Notes under the pieces: model-generated | What the model was told of the DNA's origin: nothing | The model's database searches: none | Seen by the model: the letters and a program-made list of their open reading frames with translations, nothing else | Shown here: positions 33,360-45,991 of the stretch, in pieces | How the letters are laid out: each line of letters begins with the position of its first letter | How positions within the stretch are numbered: the first letter of the stretch is position 1 | Translations under genes and position numbers: made by a program | Source of the DNA: Glutinoglossum americanum | Taxonomy: Eukaryota > Ascomycota > Geoglossomycetes > Geoglossales > Geoglossaceae | Assembly (NCBI GenBank): GCA_020080175.1 | Contig: JAGHQL010000024.1 | Location: 1 to 64,000, forward strand | Reading direction: 5' to 3' | Length of the DNA stretch: 64,000 bases

Positions 33360-36300
33360 CTACGTGGTATTACTATGCTCAAACCCCCGGATACCCCTCA
33401 ATTTACCATATTCGCTCTGACCCAGGTAACTCATTGGCTCCCATTCCGCAATTCTCCTCTGAAGTTCGGGGTCGCTTTCGTCACCGATGAACGTCCAGCT
33501 CTCTTCTGAATCATCCTGTGCATCGTCTGCATCCACACCTCGTTTCTTGATCAGCGTCTTCGCATACTCTAAATCCCGGTAGATGGCTTTGACTGCCGCT
33601 TCCACCCCATCTTCCTACAATAAGAGTCAGCGAGACAGCTTCAATGGAAATTGGGGAGGTGCTATACGTTTCGTATTTGTTCCCCGAGCGCTTTAGCCTT
33701 TACTATCATCCTCTCGTCGTTGGTGGCGGACCATAGCGCTCGCGAAAAGGCGCTCACATTGAGCCTTCTGATGCATATTCCCACGCCCAAGTCTTCAATC
33801 CTTGAACCAAAGAAGAACTGATCGCCAAAGAACGGTTTAACTATCGTTGGTAATCCAGCTCTAAGACTGGCGCCGGTAGTGCCGGCTCCGCCGTGATGGG
33901 CAGCAGCATCAATCTGCCTGAAAAGCCAATCATGGGGTGCCGACTTAATTTGGAGTATTTCCTTTGGCAGAGGTACCTCAGGTGCAGAAACGTCCTTACT
34001 GCTCAGTCTGTCAGACCAACCCTTTGAGAGGATACATCTCACGTCGGCTTTCAGGACAGAGTCAATTATTGTTCTCGTCATTGCTGCCGGGTCTGATACG
34101 ACAATCGAGCCAAACCCAACGTAGACGATTTTCTTTCGATCATCCCTAGCCCGCTTGATAAAGTCCGTCAGCTCTTTTGACGGCTCCCAACCGTCAGCCT
34201 CATCAAGAAACCAATAGCCTGTAACTCTTATCCAGTCACTATAATCCAGAGGAGGGGCAACTACTGAGGAGCTAAAGTTGTATAGGAACGGCACCTTGTT
34301 TGGCTGTAACTTGTCGAGGTTTGTCCGGGGCAGTCCTAGTTCCTTTTTTCGCCACCGATTGACTTGTCCCGCGATTGCTTTCCAGAATACGTTGTCAAAC
34401 ATCACGTAAGTGAAGTAATTGTAAGCTCCACCCATTTTACGTTCGGGAACAGCAAATGCGTGTGGGTAAGCTCTTGTTCGAGTCCACGGCATCGTGAAGG
34501 CCCTAAAATAGGGGATTCCGAGTGCTTCGGCGATATGAATTCCGGCCATTGCACTTGGGCTCTCGATGAGAACGTCTGAGTTCTGGCAGGCTACCCACGC
34601 AGATATAAGCAGGTCATCCAACCATCCCCGGAACTAAGAAATGTCAATTAGTTCAGTCCCAAGCAACAAGTAGATGGGATTTTACCTTTAGTGAGGCCTC
34701 TTTAATAAAAGAGTACGTGAACATTCCATTCTCAATGCAAATCCTCATCAGTTCCGCAGGATCCCCTTCAACCTGGGCAAACTCTATACCATGTTTCTCA
34801 ATCCACGGTTTGAACTCAGCATGAGTAGCAATTCTTGGCTTGTGGCCCTCTGCAAGCAATCCTTTACACAAGGCAATGTAGGGCTGTACATCCCCCCGTG
34901 AGCCAATAGTCAAGCAAGTGATCCTAAGGGACTCCGTAGGCTTGAAATTAAGGATAGATGCTCGAGGATCATCAAAGAGTATTGGGGGAGCTTCCGAGGG
35001 GTTATCTGCGATCTGTTAGAGTAAACACATTACGGGGACTGAATTCTTTGCATACCGATGTCGTTCACCGACCTCAGTAGTTTTGGGTCATGGCTACCGC
35101 GGCCATCCTGGCGTGCCTCCTGCAACATCTTGTTTTCTGCTTTCGCAGCTTCTGCCTCTTCTATCTCTTCCTGCGTCAATAGGCCGGACTCGAGAAATCT
35201 AACCTGGTCAAGACTCTGTAGCAACGTGACGACGCAATCGTCACGTACATCAGGCTGAGAAAATTCGAAAAAGAGCTCTTCGTGACCCCGAATAACTATT
35301 ACCAAGCCCGAGTAGCCAAAGCGGAAACCCTTCTCTTTGTCGACATTCTCCACATCCTTCAGAGGTAATATCAACTAAGTAGTAGTAGAGTTAGCGTGTA
35401 ATAATTCAAAAAGTGTGGGCAAACCCCACCTTCGTCCGGGTGCCAGGTAAGAGACTTCGAAAGCAAAAACTCCTGTTGCTGATGTATATTTTCCCATAGA
35501 GCGGCAAAACTCGATGTAAGAATCCAAAATATGTGGCCTGCAGCTTCTCAGTCTCTCGAAGAGCGAAATGAGCCCGGAAACGATCCCCATGCTCGGCTAC
35601 ATCATCTTCGTCTTCAGGATCCCCAAGGTCACCATCTGGCATAAGACCCACAGGGTCATCATAATGCCTCTTTCCTCCAGCCCACATGCCAGAGACTTTC
35701 TCAAGATAACCCATAGATTCGGTAGCCAGAAGACTACTCATTCTCTTAGAATGATCCTTTAGATAACCAGCGAACCCAGCAGCCCGTTGGAGTGGATATG
35801 AACCAGCTTTCACAAGTTCTTGCAGCGTAGGTGAGGAAGATCCCCGAAATCCGCCACGATTAACGTCTGTCCCGTTATCCGACTCGCTCGCGCCGTCGCC
35901 AACTTGTCCGCGAGGAGCTGCGCTCAAGGCACGTTGGGCCTGTAACCTTGGAGGATACACTCGAATATCCATGTCTGGATGAGAGCGTTTATTTTCTTCG
36001 GAGCAGCTTCTCACTCTTTGCCCATCTTGATCCAGTCGTGTGCCAGATCCAGATCGTTGAAGTCTCTGTATGGTGGGGGATTGAAAGACATCGCTCCGGT
36101 CAAGTATCTGGCTAGCAGAAGCTTGAGTACCATCCCTGGAGTGAATAGCTCCGGGCGACCCCGGATCACGGTCCAGTGAATGAACGTACGAGTCTGACGA
36201 ACCGTGTAGCTTCGGCGTCAAAGGAGAACTGCCCCCAAGGCGATCTCTACTCTTGCTCTTCCTACTATTGCTCCCACTTCTCCTGCCGACTTCGAAACTT

Positions 36301-37987
36301 GAACGTCGAGAATCCTTGTTTATGTCCAAGCTACGTCGGTAACCGCAATCAAAGCTTGACCGCGAAATTTCACCACTAGGACGGGGGCTGCACCTTCCGC
36401 TCCCAGCTGGAGATGGCGGTGCAAGGGTCGCTCGAACATTCTCCCGAAGAGTGGGAACTGACGCTTCCCTAGGGCCGCCACCCATCGCCCTATCTGTGCC
36501 GCCTCCGAGGTCGAGCATGCTTCCCGGAATTCGTTGGGCGGGGGTGTCATCGACCAGTATACGTAGAACATTGAAAGCATCCTTGCCAAAGCTGAAGAAG
36601 GAGAAGAAGTACTGTTGTTAACTAAATCAGCGAGATTCTCCTCCATGATGCGCGGAGAGTATACCTCATCCATGGCGAATGTCTCATCATTGTCGTAGAC
36701 TCTTATTTTAAACGTTTCAGCAAATTCGATGACAGGGTTCTCTTCTATGTCAATGATGTTTTCGATAGGTAAAGAGATCTTTACGCTATCCCCGTCGTTG
36801 CGCGATCTAAATATAACTTTCCGCAGCGACTTGACCCATTCCTTCGCGCTCGCAACGCTGTCGGCTTTGAAGTAATATTTCCGCTTGTCAGTAGTTACAT
36901 AAAAGCTCGTAGTTTCATTCCCTTTCTCGGAGTGTGCTGCCGCCACACCGTATCTCAAGTCTATATTTCCGCTTGGAAAGTAGACGTCTGAGGGATCTGT
37001 ATAGTAGGAGAGAATATCCCCCTTCAGTACGAACCAGTAACGATTGAACTTGGGATTCTGGCGGCCGCGCTTTGATAGGTATCCGGATTTTGCAACGATA
37101 TGCTACATTGATATGAGCAAAAGTATAATTCGCATTAAGTTTCCCAGGTAACGTACCGATTTCTTGGGAAGGTATGCATAAAAGCAAACGTGCTTCGTCG
37201 TGATATACATGTAACCTTGGAGGAGGACACTATTCAGCAGCCAACAAGGATATTCTGCCCACATTAGCCGACTGGAATTCGTACTTTACAGTGCGGACGT
37301 ACCTGATATAACTTCCTCTGGCTCAGAGTATTCAAAAATCTCCATCAGCCGCGTAGCTAGATTGGTAGCCGGCCTCTGTGCATCGTCATGCTCGATAGGA
37401 TCTAGTTCGCCATCCCCCTGAAGCTTGCTTCCCCGGCTTGATGAGCTAAGTTCTGCTTGTGCCTCTGCCTCTAACAGTCTACTCATGACTGGCACATGCC
37501 TCGGAGTTACTGCAGGCACTGCTGACCCTGAAGGCACAACCTCTTCCTGGATCCCGAGATTGTTTTCTGACTCGTATCTCTTCTCTTTTCCCGCTTTCAT
37601 ACTAAGTCTCGGAAGCGATCTGAGTAATCTATGCTCTGAGATCTTCCGTCTATGCCTATTAGATTGTATCCCTGAAGGCTTGCCATCAATCGTGCCCTTA
37701 GCAGATTCCTGCACTCCCTGTTGTGCTTCGACTGGAGGCTCATCGTCTTCCCCTTCACTCGAGTCAGAGTCGAATCGGGAGTTAAAATCAACTTTGGAAC
37801 CTGCAGCGGCAATCATTGAGAAAACCGAATGGTTCATGAAGTGTGTATTTTGCCCTTTCGGGGCGGTGACGTCCTCGGAGGCATCGTCCCCATCCCTGAA
37901 TCTTTCGGGAATATCGAACGAAGGTCGGGATTGTTCCTTTCTCCTTTTCGTCAACTTCCGCCCGAGTTTCTTCTCCTCAGAAGGCAT
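33360..37987 (-). CDS. ATG26: Sterol 3-beta-glucosyltransferase Atg26
   Basis: The CDS is complement(33360..33614, 33668..34633, 34686..35005, 35056..35374, 35430..36611, 36665..37102, 37157..37254, 37303..37987). Introns are 48-55 bp and the product has 1,420 residues, the usual length in filamentous fungi. Domains in order are a first GRAM ([19 protein letters not shown] to FYAYLPKKS, about 210-260) and a PH domain ([19 protein letters not shown], about 262-365). A long disordered Ser-rich linker and a second GRAM ([20 protein letters not shown], near 770-830) follow. The GT1 domain starts near [16 protein letters not shown] (about 940) and holds the UDP-sugar site ([27 protein letters not shown]). 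It transfers glucose from UDP-glucose to ergosterol. GRAM/PH bind phosphoinositides, and homologs act in pexophagy and membrane repair in some fungi. All landmarks are intact. Confidence 0.96.
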
Positions 37988-38919
37988 TTCGAGGTGGGGA
38001 TGAATTTATCCCCCGCCCTAGCGATGCCGTTGAACTGGATGCTGGACGTGGGGAGCGGCACAATAGGAAACCGGATCCGTCAGGTCGTTATAATCGAAAT
38101 AGATCGGGGATGAGCATCCATAATATTCATACGAGGAAGATCACCGTAGAGTGTTCCATAACATGGCCAAGAGGCCCTATCCAAGCTGCCGCACGCAATG
38201 CGGACCGTTTTATGACGAAGAAATTCAGGCCCTCGCTGGCCACGCAGTTGCAGTGTTATAAGTCACTGGTCGAGATGCAAAGGAAGGGCCTCCAGAAATG
38301 TCGCTAGCGCTACTTGGCACTGCGAGAGCAACTAACGCTTTATCCGTCTCGTTCCACCACTCACACAAGCACCAGTGCACTACGTGTAACAAACAACCCG
38401 GGACAGATCGGACACTTGAGAACCCAAACAGAAAGATCCTATCGCCCACCGTCCATCATCGTCCATGCCATCTCGGACAGCCTGGAGTCTCAGTCTATGG
38501 GACGCCCGCGCTTCTATTCATCAGGCGCCGATGTGTCAGGGGTCCACATCTCGCCTATCTGGACGTCACCGGCGAATTAGTTCCTTGTCACACACCATCA
38601 TACAGTCAAGACAGTCAAGACATGAATCGATGCTAGAATGCCTTGCGCCCTTCAACGTGACTCAAAGCAGGGAAACCCCCTCGTTTATGATAAGAGATAA
38701 CCTTCTTGCAAGTCTCAAGCTCCAGGGGGAGATTTTGATATAGGTTGACACTACATTCATTATCGATACAGGGCAGTGGATCCTGCCCTCCCGCCAAGCC
38801 GTCAGGCCAATTCACCAGTCACCGTCCCGCCGAACCTTAGCCCGCAGATACGAACGCTGAGAGCACATGAAATGACGTTGTGTGCACATGCGCCGAAAAA
38901 CCGCTAGCATGCATAATAT
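37988..38919. other. ATG26 promoter side and RSC gene 3' flank
   Basis: Short frames only, no family resemblance. It presumably carries the ATG26 promoter and the downstream UTR of the bromodomain gene. Confidence 0.45.
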
Positions 38920-41900
38920 CTAAAATCGAGCATCCACATCGTCCAAAAATACACCAGGCCCTTTCAAGGACACAAACTCTCTCTCCTTCCTCTTCCTCTC
39001 GCTCCTCGCGATCTCCACGAGTCTCGCTTTCTCCAGATCCTGCGATTTGTCCAGTGCGTCCAACTCCAACTTCATACCTTCTTTCCACCTCTCACCATAC
39101 AATCTTTTGTACATCCTTAGCGTCCCGTCCACCATCTGTTGCTCCAACATGCCTATAGCTTTCTCCTTCAACTTTGCGATTTCCGCCCCAAACTCCTCTC
39201 CCTCCTTCTTAACCTTCTTCCGTGTCTCTGCCAGTGCCTCGTGAGCTTCCTGATCACGTTTCCGCTTCAACTTCATTGCCTCGACGTGTTTCTGCTTTTG
39301 TGCAAGGTACCGGACCGAATGCCCCACGGCATCGCCCTTCTTGACCGGTGGCAGGGGATCTAGAGGCGGCGCGGTGAAGAATAGTATACGCCCGTGTTCG
39401 TCACGGTGGAATTTCTCGCGGATATCTTCCGGGATCGAGTGATTTGCAGCATCACTAAGATGGTAAACCTCAATCGGTTTGGGAGGGTTATAGGCGTTTA
39501 CCGTAGACACGCCGGCACGCGAGACCGTAGGTTGGTGGTATCCATAACTGTGATGAGGGGTCATGTATTGGCTTGCTTGAGCTGCTGTTTGTCCTTGAGA
39601 GTATCCTGGTGGATGAGGAGTTTGTGCTGTATAAGAGGCGGTAGGCTGCGGCGATGGCTGAAAAGCCGGAGCCGGCGAGGCGGACTGCTGGTTGTATTGT
39701 GGAGGGTATTGGTGGTTGTAAGCTTGCTGCGTGTGAGGTCCCTGCGATGGTATAGATGTGCTCCTAGCTTGGTGTTGAGGGGTGGCCAGACCGATCCCCA
39801 CATCTGCATTGCCGTTTGTAGCATAACTGCCATGGACACTCTGATTCGGCAGAGCCGGGGCCTGCCTCACTGGAGGTGGTGGTGGTTGCGGTGGCGGAGA
39901 CGGTGTTGGCTCAGGAGGTGGTGATTCCTAATTAAAGTCTCAGTAACTAGATGAAACCTCTCATATAATTAATATGATTATAGTAACTCACATTTGGCTC
40001 CCTCGGTCTCTTATGGACCGCGCCCACGATGGGCGGTGCATTCGCTACACCCCACGTCGGTTTAGGAATATCGTCGGTCTCCTTTGCATTTGTCGATAGC
40101 AAGTGTTTGATAGGGCTAGGTACCTTCTTCATCTTTTTGGGCTGATCAAAGAGATCCATCTCATAGTCTTTTTCGCGAACCTCGTCCGGAAGGCAACTTG
40201 CCCAGGTCTTAATCTTATTGAGCTTATACTTCTCTTCGTTGTAACGAGATTCGCAAACATAAACATCCTTGTCGTGTGGAAAACCGCGTGGGCGGCCTTT
40301 ATTGTAGCGGGTAAAGAACATGACGAAACACCGGTCGACCACTTCGTCAATATGATGGTCTCGATATTGGCCCGTCTTAACGACTTCATTCTCATAGAAG
40401 TGTCGTTCAAATCGATGTACTGTCTGTTCGGGCCTGTAATACCAGCATGCATTGACCCATTGTTGGCCGTCCGAATCCTGCCAAGTACGGTAAATCTGAG
40501 CAACGATAGGCTTTGTAACATCATTGGGGTTCTGGATGTGAACCCAGTCGCCTAAGGAGTGTCAGCCGAACCAGTTATCCGTCTGAACAGGGGTGTTATA
40601 CTACATACCAACTTTCCACAGCTCGCCGTTGTGTAAAATACCATTCGGTAGAGGCAACCTGCCATCTTCCATAGTGTACTCGCTATCAGGTTTCTTTTTC
40701 TCCTGCTCTGCTAGGTGACGAGCTTCAAACTATTTCACTGAATAAGCACTAAAACAAGGCGTGGACAACTAGAGAGCCTCATCTCCCACATACCTGAAGG
40801 TCAACCGCGTCCTTGTAAATCTGGCTGTCATCCCGATTGTACATCTTCGCGTTCTCAAACATGGTTTCAACATCCTTCATGAAGTGGTCAACGGACTGGT
40901 ACTTCTTTCTCTTTGCTTTTTTCTATACACAAAGTCTAGAGTTAGCACAATGCAAGGCTATTCACCGGAGGGGGGGATATCCACAAGAGAAGGAGCGTGT
41001 ACCTTAATAACGTCAAATGCCATGGGCACTTTAATCTCCTCGAAGTACTCTGGCATCTGTGCCTTATCCGGAAGCTTTTCAAAGTGGTTCACCTTCAGCT
41101 CCCCATTCGGGCCTTTGAACTTCCTTAACCCCTTGAGCACTGCCTTGATCCTCGCTTCCATTGGCGTATCAACACGAGGTGGCCTGCCACGCTTACGACG
41201 CAAATCGGCTTCGCGAGCCGTTTGGGTATCATCTCCCTTAGCAGCGCCTCCACCCTCACGTTTGGTGATCGCAGCCGTTGAGCGCGGCCCACGCCGCCTA
41301 CGCCGACGGACTCCTTCGTCATCTGAATCATCGGCATCTTCGTCCTCTTCATCCTCGTCATCCTCATCCTCTTCTTCGACTTCTTCCTCAGGGGGGAGAG
41401 GAGAAGCCGGAGGGATATCCCCCAGGTGCGGTATAGCCGCAACTTCGGCTGAGACGATCCCCTGGTCGACTATCTTCTTGAGTTCGGATTCAAGGAGTGG
41501 CTGTCAATCGATGAGTTAGCGCACAACGGTTGGGTTGATCGGGTGAGCGCCGCACTACTTTGAATCATACCTTTAGGGCAAGCGCATCCTCATATGCTTG
41601 GGATTGTGGTCTATTATACACCTGCGCGTTGTGCGAAAGCTATGAGGGGTTTCGTCAGTGTTGACTATCTCAAGCAATAGAGCAATAGAGCAATAGAGCA
41701 AGCGCCCAGCTCGTGCAGAAGGCCGTTGACTCACTAGCGCAAAATCCCTTACAAACACGGCAAATCTCCGATAAGTTCTTGCCGCAACATTCGCCTATTC
41801 AAATCCCAATATCGTCAGTATCAGTTCCAGGAAGGTGTCCCAGCACGCCACGAGATATTTTGCTCAGGCCGTCAAACCACCTGCCAACACACCTTTATCA

Positions 41901-42229
41901 CACTCATCGCCATCGGCTCCTTGATCACATCGTAATAGTCAGGGTTTGCTCGTTTGTTGACTCTACGATGGAATATTTTCGACACGTCGTGGCCACTACT
42001 TCCAAGTCAGTTCCGCACCTCGACGCATGGCAATTCGCGCCGAGAATCCAGCGAACAATCTAACTCACTCTTGATCTCTATAAGCGTAGACATTTCTCAG
42101 AATGGTATCCATGGCGCGCCATGCTTCTTCGGTGATCGCGGACGGCCCATCCGCGCCGTTGGCCTCAGGAGCATTTATTTCGGTAGTCGGAATGGGCGAA
42201 GGACTTCTCGTCCCGCCAGCAACGGGCAT
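38920..42229 (-). CDS. RSC1: RSC chromatin-remodelling subunit Rsc1/Rsc2 (two bromodomains, BAH)
   Basis: The CDS is complement(38920..39927, 39992..40551, 40609..40729, 40794..40922, 41003..41500, 41571..41639, 41735..41794, 41893..41995, 42069..42229). It has nine exons and encodes 902 residues. The first bromodomain spans exons 1-4 (MDTILRNVYAYRDQ, NPDYYDVIKEPMAMSVIK, LSHNAQVYNRPQSQAYEDAL, about 33-130). An acidic run and a basic AT-hook-like RKRGRPPR follow. The second bromodomain is at about 244-345 (MPEYFEEIKVPMAFDVIK, MFENAKMYNRDDSQIY) and BAH at about 376-500 (GDWVHIQNPND, DRCFVMFFTRYNKGRPR). A Pro/Gln-rich linker and a charged coiled coil end it. RSC subunits of this type read acetylated histones and place nucleosomes. 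The first bromodomain is cut by three introns of 73-98 bp, so gene finders may miss it. Confidence 0.93.
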
Positions 42230-42872
42230 GGTTAAGAGATTCGAAAAGTGGCCTTAGGGGTTCTGTATGAACCAAGGACCTTTCGTGTTGGATATTTCGT
42301 TCGATACGGATGTTCGCCGATGGATTTACGCGCAAGGTCGAAGAGCTTGCATTCCAGCTTGGCATAGCTCTGTCTCACTCTCCTTAATAAAGCTCGCGGA
42401 GACGAACCGCACGCAGAAGTTATAAAACCCACAGCTCCACCAAAACGCGTTGGAGAAGCTCAAAGAACCTATTATATATCAGAAGGAAGTCACACTATGC
42501 AACTGAGAATTTCCAGAACATCGTCACCTATAGCGGTCAAACACTGGGTCTGAAGACTGTCCGGCGCCTACCGACAAGGGGAAAAATTAAGGTCCGCAGT
42601 TTCGCTAAGCAGCAGAGCCGCACAACGGTGGGTGGCACAAAACTGTTGTCAGATTGTTGTCGCATGGAACCATCTTCTCATTCCCTTGTCCTCTACAAAC
42701 ACAGATGTGGTTTTCGGCTCTCCCGCTCAACGCTTCCTTTCCCAGAGTCGCCCTATATATCCAAACAAGATTAACCTGCCGGATTAGTATATAATAGGCT
42801 CTATATATCCGGACCGAACCCCGGCTCTCCACTTCCACTTCCAACGCACCCCCGCCACATTACACAAACACT
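42230..42872. promoter_or_regulatory. Shared divergent promoter of RSC1 and OTU1
   Basis: The two genes start 643 bp apart on opposite strands. TATA-like sequences (agtatataatag near 42786, ctatatatcc near 42800) lie 70-90 bp before the OTU1 start. No other motif is supported. Confidence 0.5.
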
Positions 42873-43949
42873 ATGCGTATCAAGCTCCAGGCGCCCTCGG
42901 GTTCCTCAATCATAAACTTGCCTCCAGGCGCAACCGTCGGCGACCTACTCTCCTCAATATCAGAGCAGACATCCCTCAAAAACTTCGAATTAAAGTCCGG
43001 CTTCCCTCCAAAGTTCCTACACCTGGACACGCTTCCAAGATCGAAGCCGCTGGCGGAGCTGGATGAAAAACTCGACGGTGGTCAGCTGCTCGTCAGCTTG
43101 AAGGAGAGCCAAGGTGATGCCGGAGGAGGCAGGGACAGCGACGCCGCAGACATCAAGGCACCGGTCGCAAAGAGACCTACACGGCAATCCTCCTCGCTCA
43201 CCAGCGTCCTGAACGCCCAATCGGCTCCCACGAAGCCACAAACCGCAAAACCGCCCCTCTCCCTCTCGCGAAAGCCCAACCCATCCCTCGAATCCGACCC
43301 TCCCGAGATCCCCCTCCCCACCCACAGCGCCACCCTCCTCATGCGCATAATGCCCGACGACAATTCCTGCCTCTTCCGCGCAATCGGCAGCGCGGTCCTC
43401 GGCTCCATCGACTCCATGAACGAGCTCCGCTCCCTCACCGCCTCCGCCATCCAAGAGAACCCCGAAACCTACCCCGAAGTCGTTCTCGGCGAACGACCAG
43501 ACAAGTACTGCGAGTGGATCCAGATGGAGTCGTCGTGGGGAGGCGGGATCGAGCTCGCGATCCTGAGCCAACACTTTGACATCGAGATCTGCTCCATAGA
43601 CGTCCAATCGCTGCGGGTGGACCGCTACAACGAAGGCCGGCCCACCAGATGCATAATCGTATACTCGGGCATCCACTACGACACCATCTGCTACAGCCCC
43701 TCGGACCCGCCGCACGCGCACGCCTTCGCGCCCCCAGACTTCGACACGAAAGTCTTCAACGCGGACGACCACATCATCCTCACGAAGGCGCTCGAGCTGT
43801 GCAAGATCCTGCAGGGGAAAAACTACTTCACCGACACCGCGGGGTTCACGGTCAAGTGCAACACCTGCGGCGCGACGTTCAAGGGCGAGAAGGGCGCCGC
43901 CGCGCACAACAAGAAGACGGGCCACGCCGACTTCAGCGAGGCGGGATGA
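42873..43949 (+). CDS. OTU1: Ubiquitin thioesterase Otu1 (YOD1 homolog)
   Basis: This intronless frame encodes 358 residues. An N-terminal UBX-like ubiquitin fold spans 1-80 (MRIKLQAPSGSSIINLPPGA). The OTU protease core follows with MPDDNSCLFRAIG, where the Cys near residue 166 is the nucleophile, and with a catalytic His in YSGIHYDTI. A C-terminal C2H2 zinc finger (CNTCGATFKGEKGAAAH, about 326-348) completes the Otu1/YOD1 layout. The enzyme trims ubiquitin chains on Cdc48/p97 substrates in ER-associated degradation. Third codon positions are very GC-rich, so long open frames appear on the opposite strand; these are shadows. A (TA)n run of about 20 bp follows the stop directly. Confidence 0.95.
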   Translation: MRIKLQAPSGSSIINLPPGATVGDLLSSISEQTSLKNFELKSGFPPKFLHLDTLPRSKPLAELDEKLDGGQLLVSLKESQGDAGGGRDSDAADIKAPVAKRPTRQSSSLTSVLNAQSAPTKPQTAKPPLSLSRKPNPSLESDPPEIPLPTHSATLLMRIMPDDNSCLFRAIGSAVLGSIDSMNELRSLTASAIQENPETYPEVVLGERPDKYCEWIQMESSWGGGIELAILSQHFDIEICSIDVQSLRVDRYNEGRPTRCIIVYSGIHYDTICYSPSDPPHAHAFAPPDFDTKVFNADDHIILTKALELCKILQGKNYFTDTAGFTVKCNTCGATFKGEKGAAAHNKKTGHADFSEAG

Positions 43950-45016
43950 GATATATATATATATATATATATCCACCGTGTACCCTCCCCCCCGCATTTT
44001 CCCCTTGGACCTCCACTCCCCAACCCCACACTTCCTACCCCCTCCATCCCCACAAGCGCAAGCTCAAGCTCAAGCCCAAGCCCAAGCCCCTAGCATCCAG
44101 CATTCCCCACGGCTGTTTATTTTTATTTCTTTTCCTTCCCTCATCCACGCATAAGACTTATCCTCATTCTAGACAATACCACACTACTACTACAAAAAAT
44201 TAAAATCACAAAAAAAGACCCCCCTCCCTAACCTTCTTTCTCTTTTCTAAAAAAATAAAAGATCTTAATTAATCCAATCCCCACCCCCCCCTTCAGTTTG
44301 TAAATAATAAACCTTTTTTTTTCTTTTTTAAATCGCCCCAGGCCGCGTCGACGCATGTGCGTGCGTGCGTGTGTATGTATATATACGTGCGTGCATTCTA
44401 TTATGGTTATCTCCCCCCTTGATCCTCTTAAATGTGGCGCTTGAAAACGGGGAAACGTGAAAATGCACTCCACCACCCCCTTATAAAAGTATCTTTTCTT
44501 TATTTCGAAACCCCCCCAAAAAAGCTCTATTTTGTGCTCAGTGATAAAATAAAATTCACCTCGCACACCCAATAGGTTTTAAAAAGGGGTAGCGCCAAGG
44601 GAATCTTTACCGAACCACCAACTTTCATCACCCTTCTAACGTCATGTTCACACCTTAAAACTTCACAATATTTTAGTGTCCGACAAGGCTTTCAAAAAGG
44701 GGTCCCGCCGGCTTGACGGGACAAAAAATCTCCTTTGATATTTGCTTTTCCCACTCCAAAGCCTAAATCCTGTCAAGTATATACAACAGAATACCAGAAA
44801 GATGTTTGTGATAAATGGAGAGAGATATGGAGGAAAAATCCCATCACAGATGGTGTCCATCGCAAAGATTCCCTGCGCCGCACAGCCATGCTACCGCCAG
44901 ACCAACCCAACGAGGTAACCAACCTATCGCTCAGGTGACAGAAAAGAAAAAAAAAAAAATTTTGCGTTCACTACAGGGTATGCAGGAAAGCAATCAGGGA
45001 TGTGAGGGTGAGGAAA
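43950..45016. other. 3' flanks of OTU1 and the GH17 gene
   Basis: These are convergent 3' regions. Features are a (TA)n run at 43951-43972, an imperfect AAGCTCAAGCCC-type hexamer repeat at 44053-44092, homopolymer A and T tracts, and a GTGCGTGC/TATATA mix at 44355-44395. No gene is seen. Confidence 0.5.
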
Positions 45017-45991
45017 TCAGCCCAAAATCCCGTAAAACTTCTCACAGCCAAAGGTGTTGCCATTGTCCTGCTTCCACATGTCGTCAAACGCAGTGAAGAG
45101 GATAAGGCTGCTCGGGTTGGAGGAGAAGCTACCCTTGAGGGAGTCGATTGCTGCTTGCTGATTGGGCTTGGAAGGAACGGCTTGGCCATTTGTACCTCCC
45201 TGGTGCGGCCATCCACTCTCGGTGATGACAGTCTTCTTGCCACCGCAGGCCTTAGAAACAGCGGCGGCCTGTTCCGAAACGTAAGAACCGGCACTCGAAG
45301 CATCGACGCCCGCAAAATAAGCGTGACAGTTGGCAGCAGCATAGTCAGAGGCCTGACAGAGCTCCGGATGGTTGATCAGCGCAATAAACGTGTCGACCGT
45401 TACGACTGGACCATTGTAGCCAGCTGCCCTCAGTGCATTGCGGGCGGAGTTGACCGCAGCAACAACGGGTGCTACAGCACCACCGGCGTTAACGACTTCG
45501 TTACCGACCGAGACGGTGTCGATAGAATCCCAAGAGTTCTTCGCAGCCGCGATGAGAGACTGGACCTGGGAATCCACTTGAGCCACATCGTAGATTCCGG
45601 CAAAGACTTTCATGCCCTTGGGCTTCGCGGCATTGAGGACGGTCGAGACTTGATTGCAGTCGACTCCATAGATACGGACCAAGGAAAAACCGTTCATCTT
45701 GCTAAAATCACTGTTGACCTGATCCTGTGACTTGCAGGTACCATCGGCGTTATACGGCGAGTAGACGATACCATTGCCAGCCGCAGCCGCGTCCTTCTTG
45801 TCAAGGTCCAAATTACGTCCAGCATGGAGGTGACGTCTCCCTATTCAACACGTCAGCACACGCAAATAACAAATCAAAAGGCAGGAAGAGAAACGAGTCT
45901 CTCGACTAGAAGGGAATGCCCTACCATGGGGTTGTGCAGCGGTCAACTGTAGTGCAGAGATCGCAGCGAAGACTAGAGCGGTGATCTTCAT
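45017..45991 (-). CDS. Cell-wall GH17 glucanase, Scw4/Scw10 family
   Basis: The CDS is complement(45017..45840, 45925..45991), with one 84-bp intron, giving 296 residues. The signal peptide MKITALVFAAISALQLTAA is split from the mature part by the intron. A dibasic HGRR near residue 25 may be a Kex2 site. The GH17 domain shows VYSPYNADGTCKS, LVRIYGVDCNQV, the acid/base glutamate in VSVGNEVVNAG (E137) and the nucleophile in TVITESGWPHQGG (E230). The closest yeast relatives by motif are Scw4/Scw10 wall mannoproteins rather than Bgl2. It is expected in the wall, acting on beta-1,3-glucan. No GPI signal is seen at the C-terminus. Both catalytic residues are intact. Confidence 0.93.

Noticed and set aside
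43017-43997. 326-codon open frame on the minus strand
   Set aside because: It lies opposite OTU1, whose GC-rich third positions remove stops on the other strand. The translation has no domain and low complexity.
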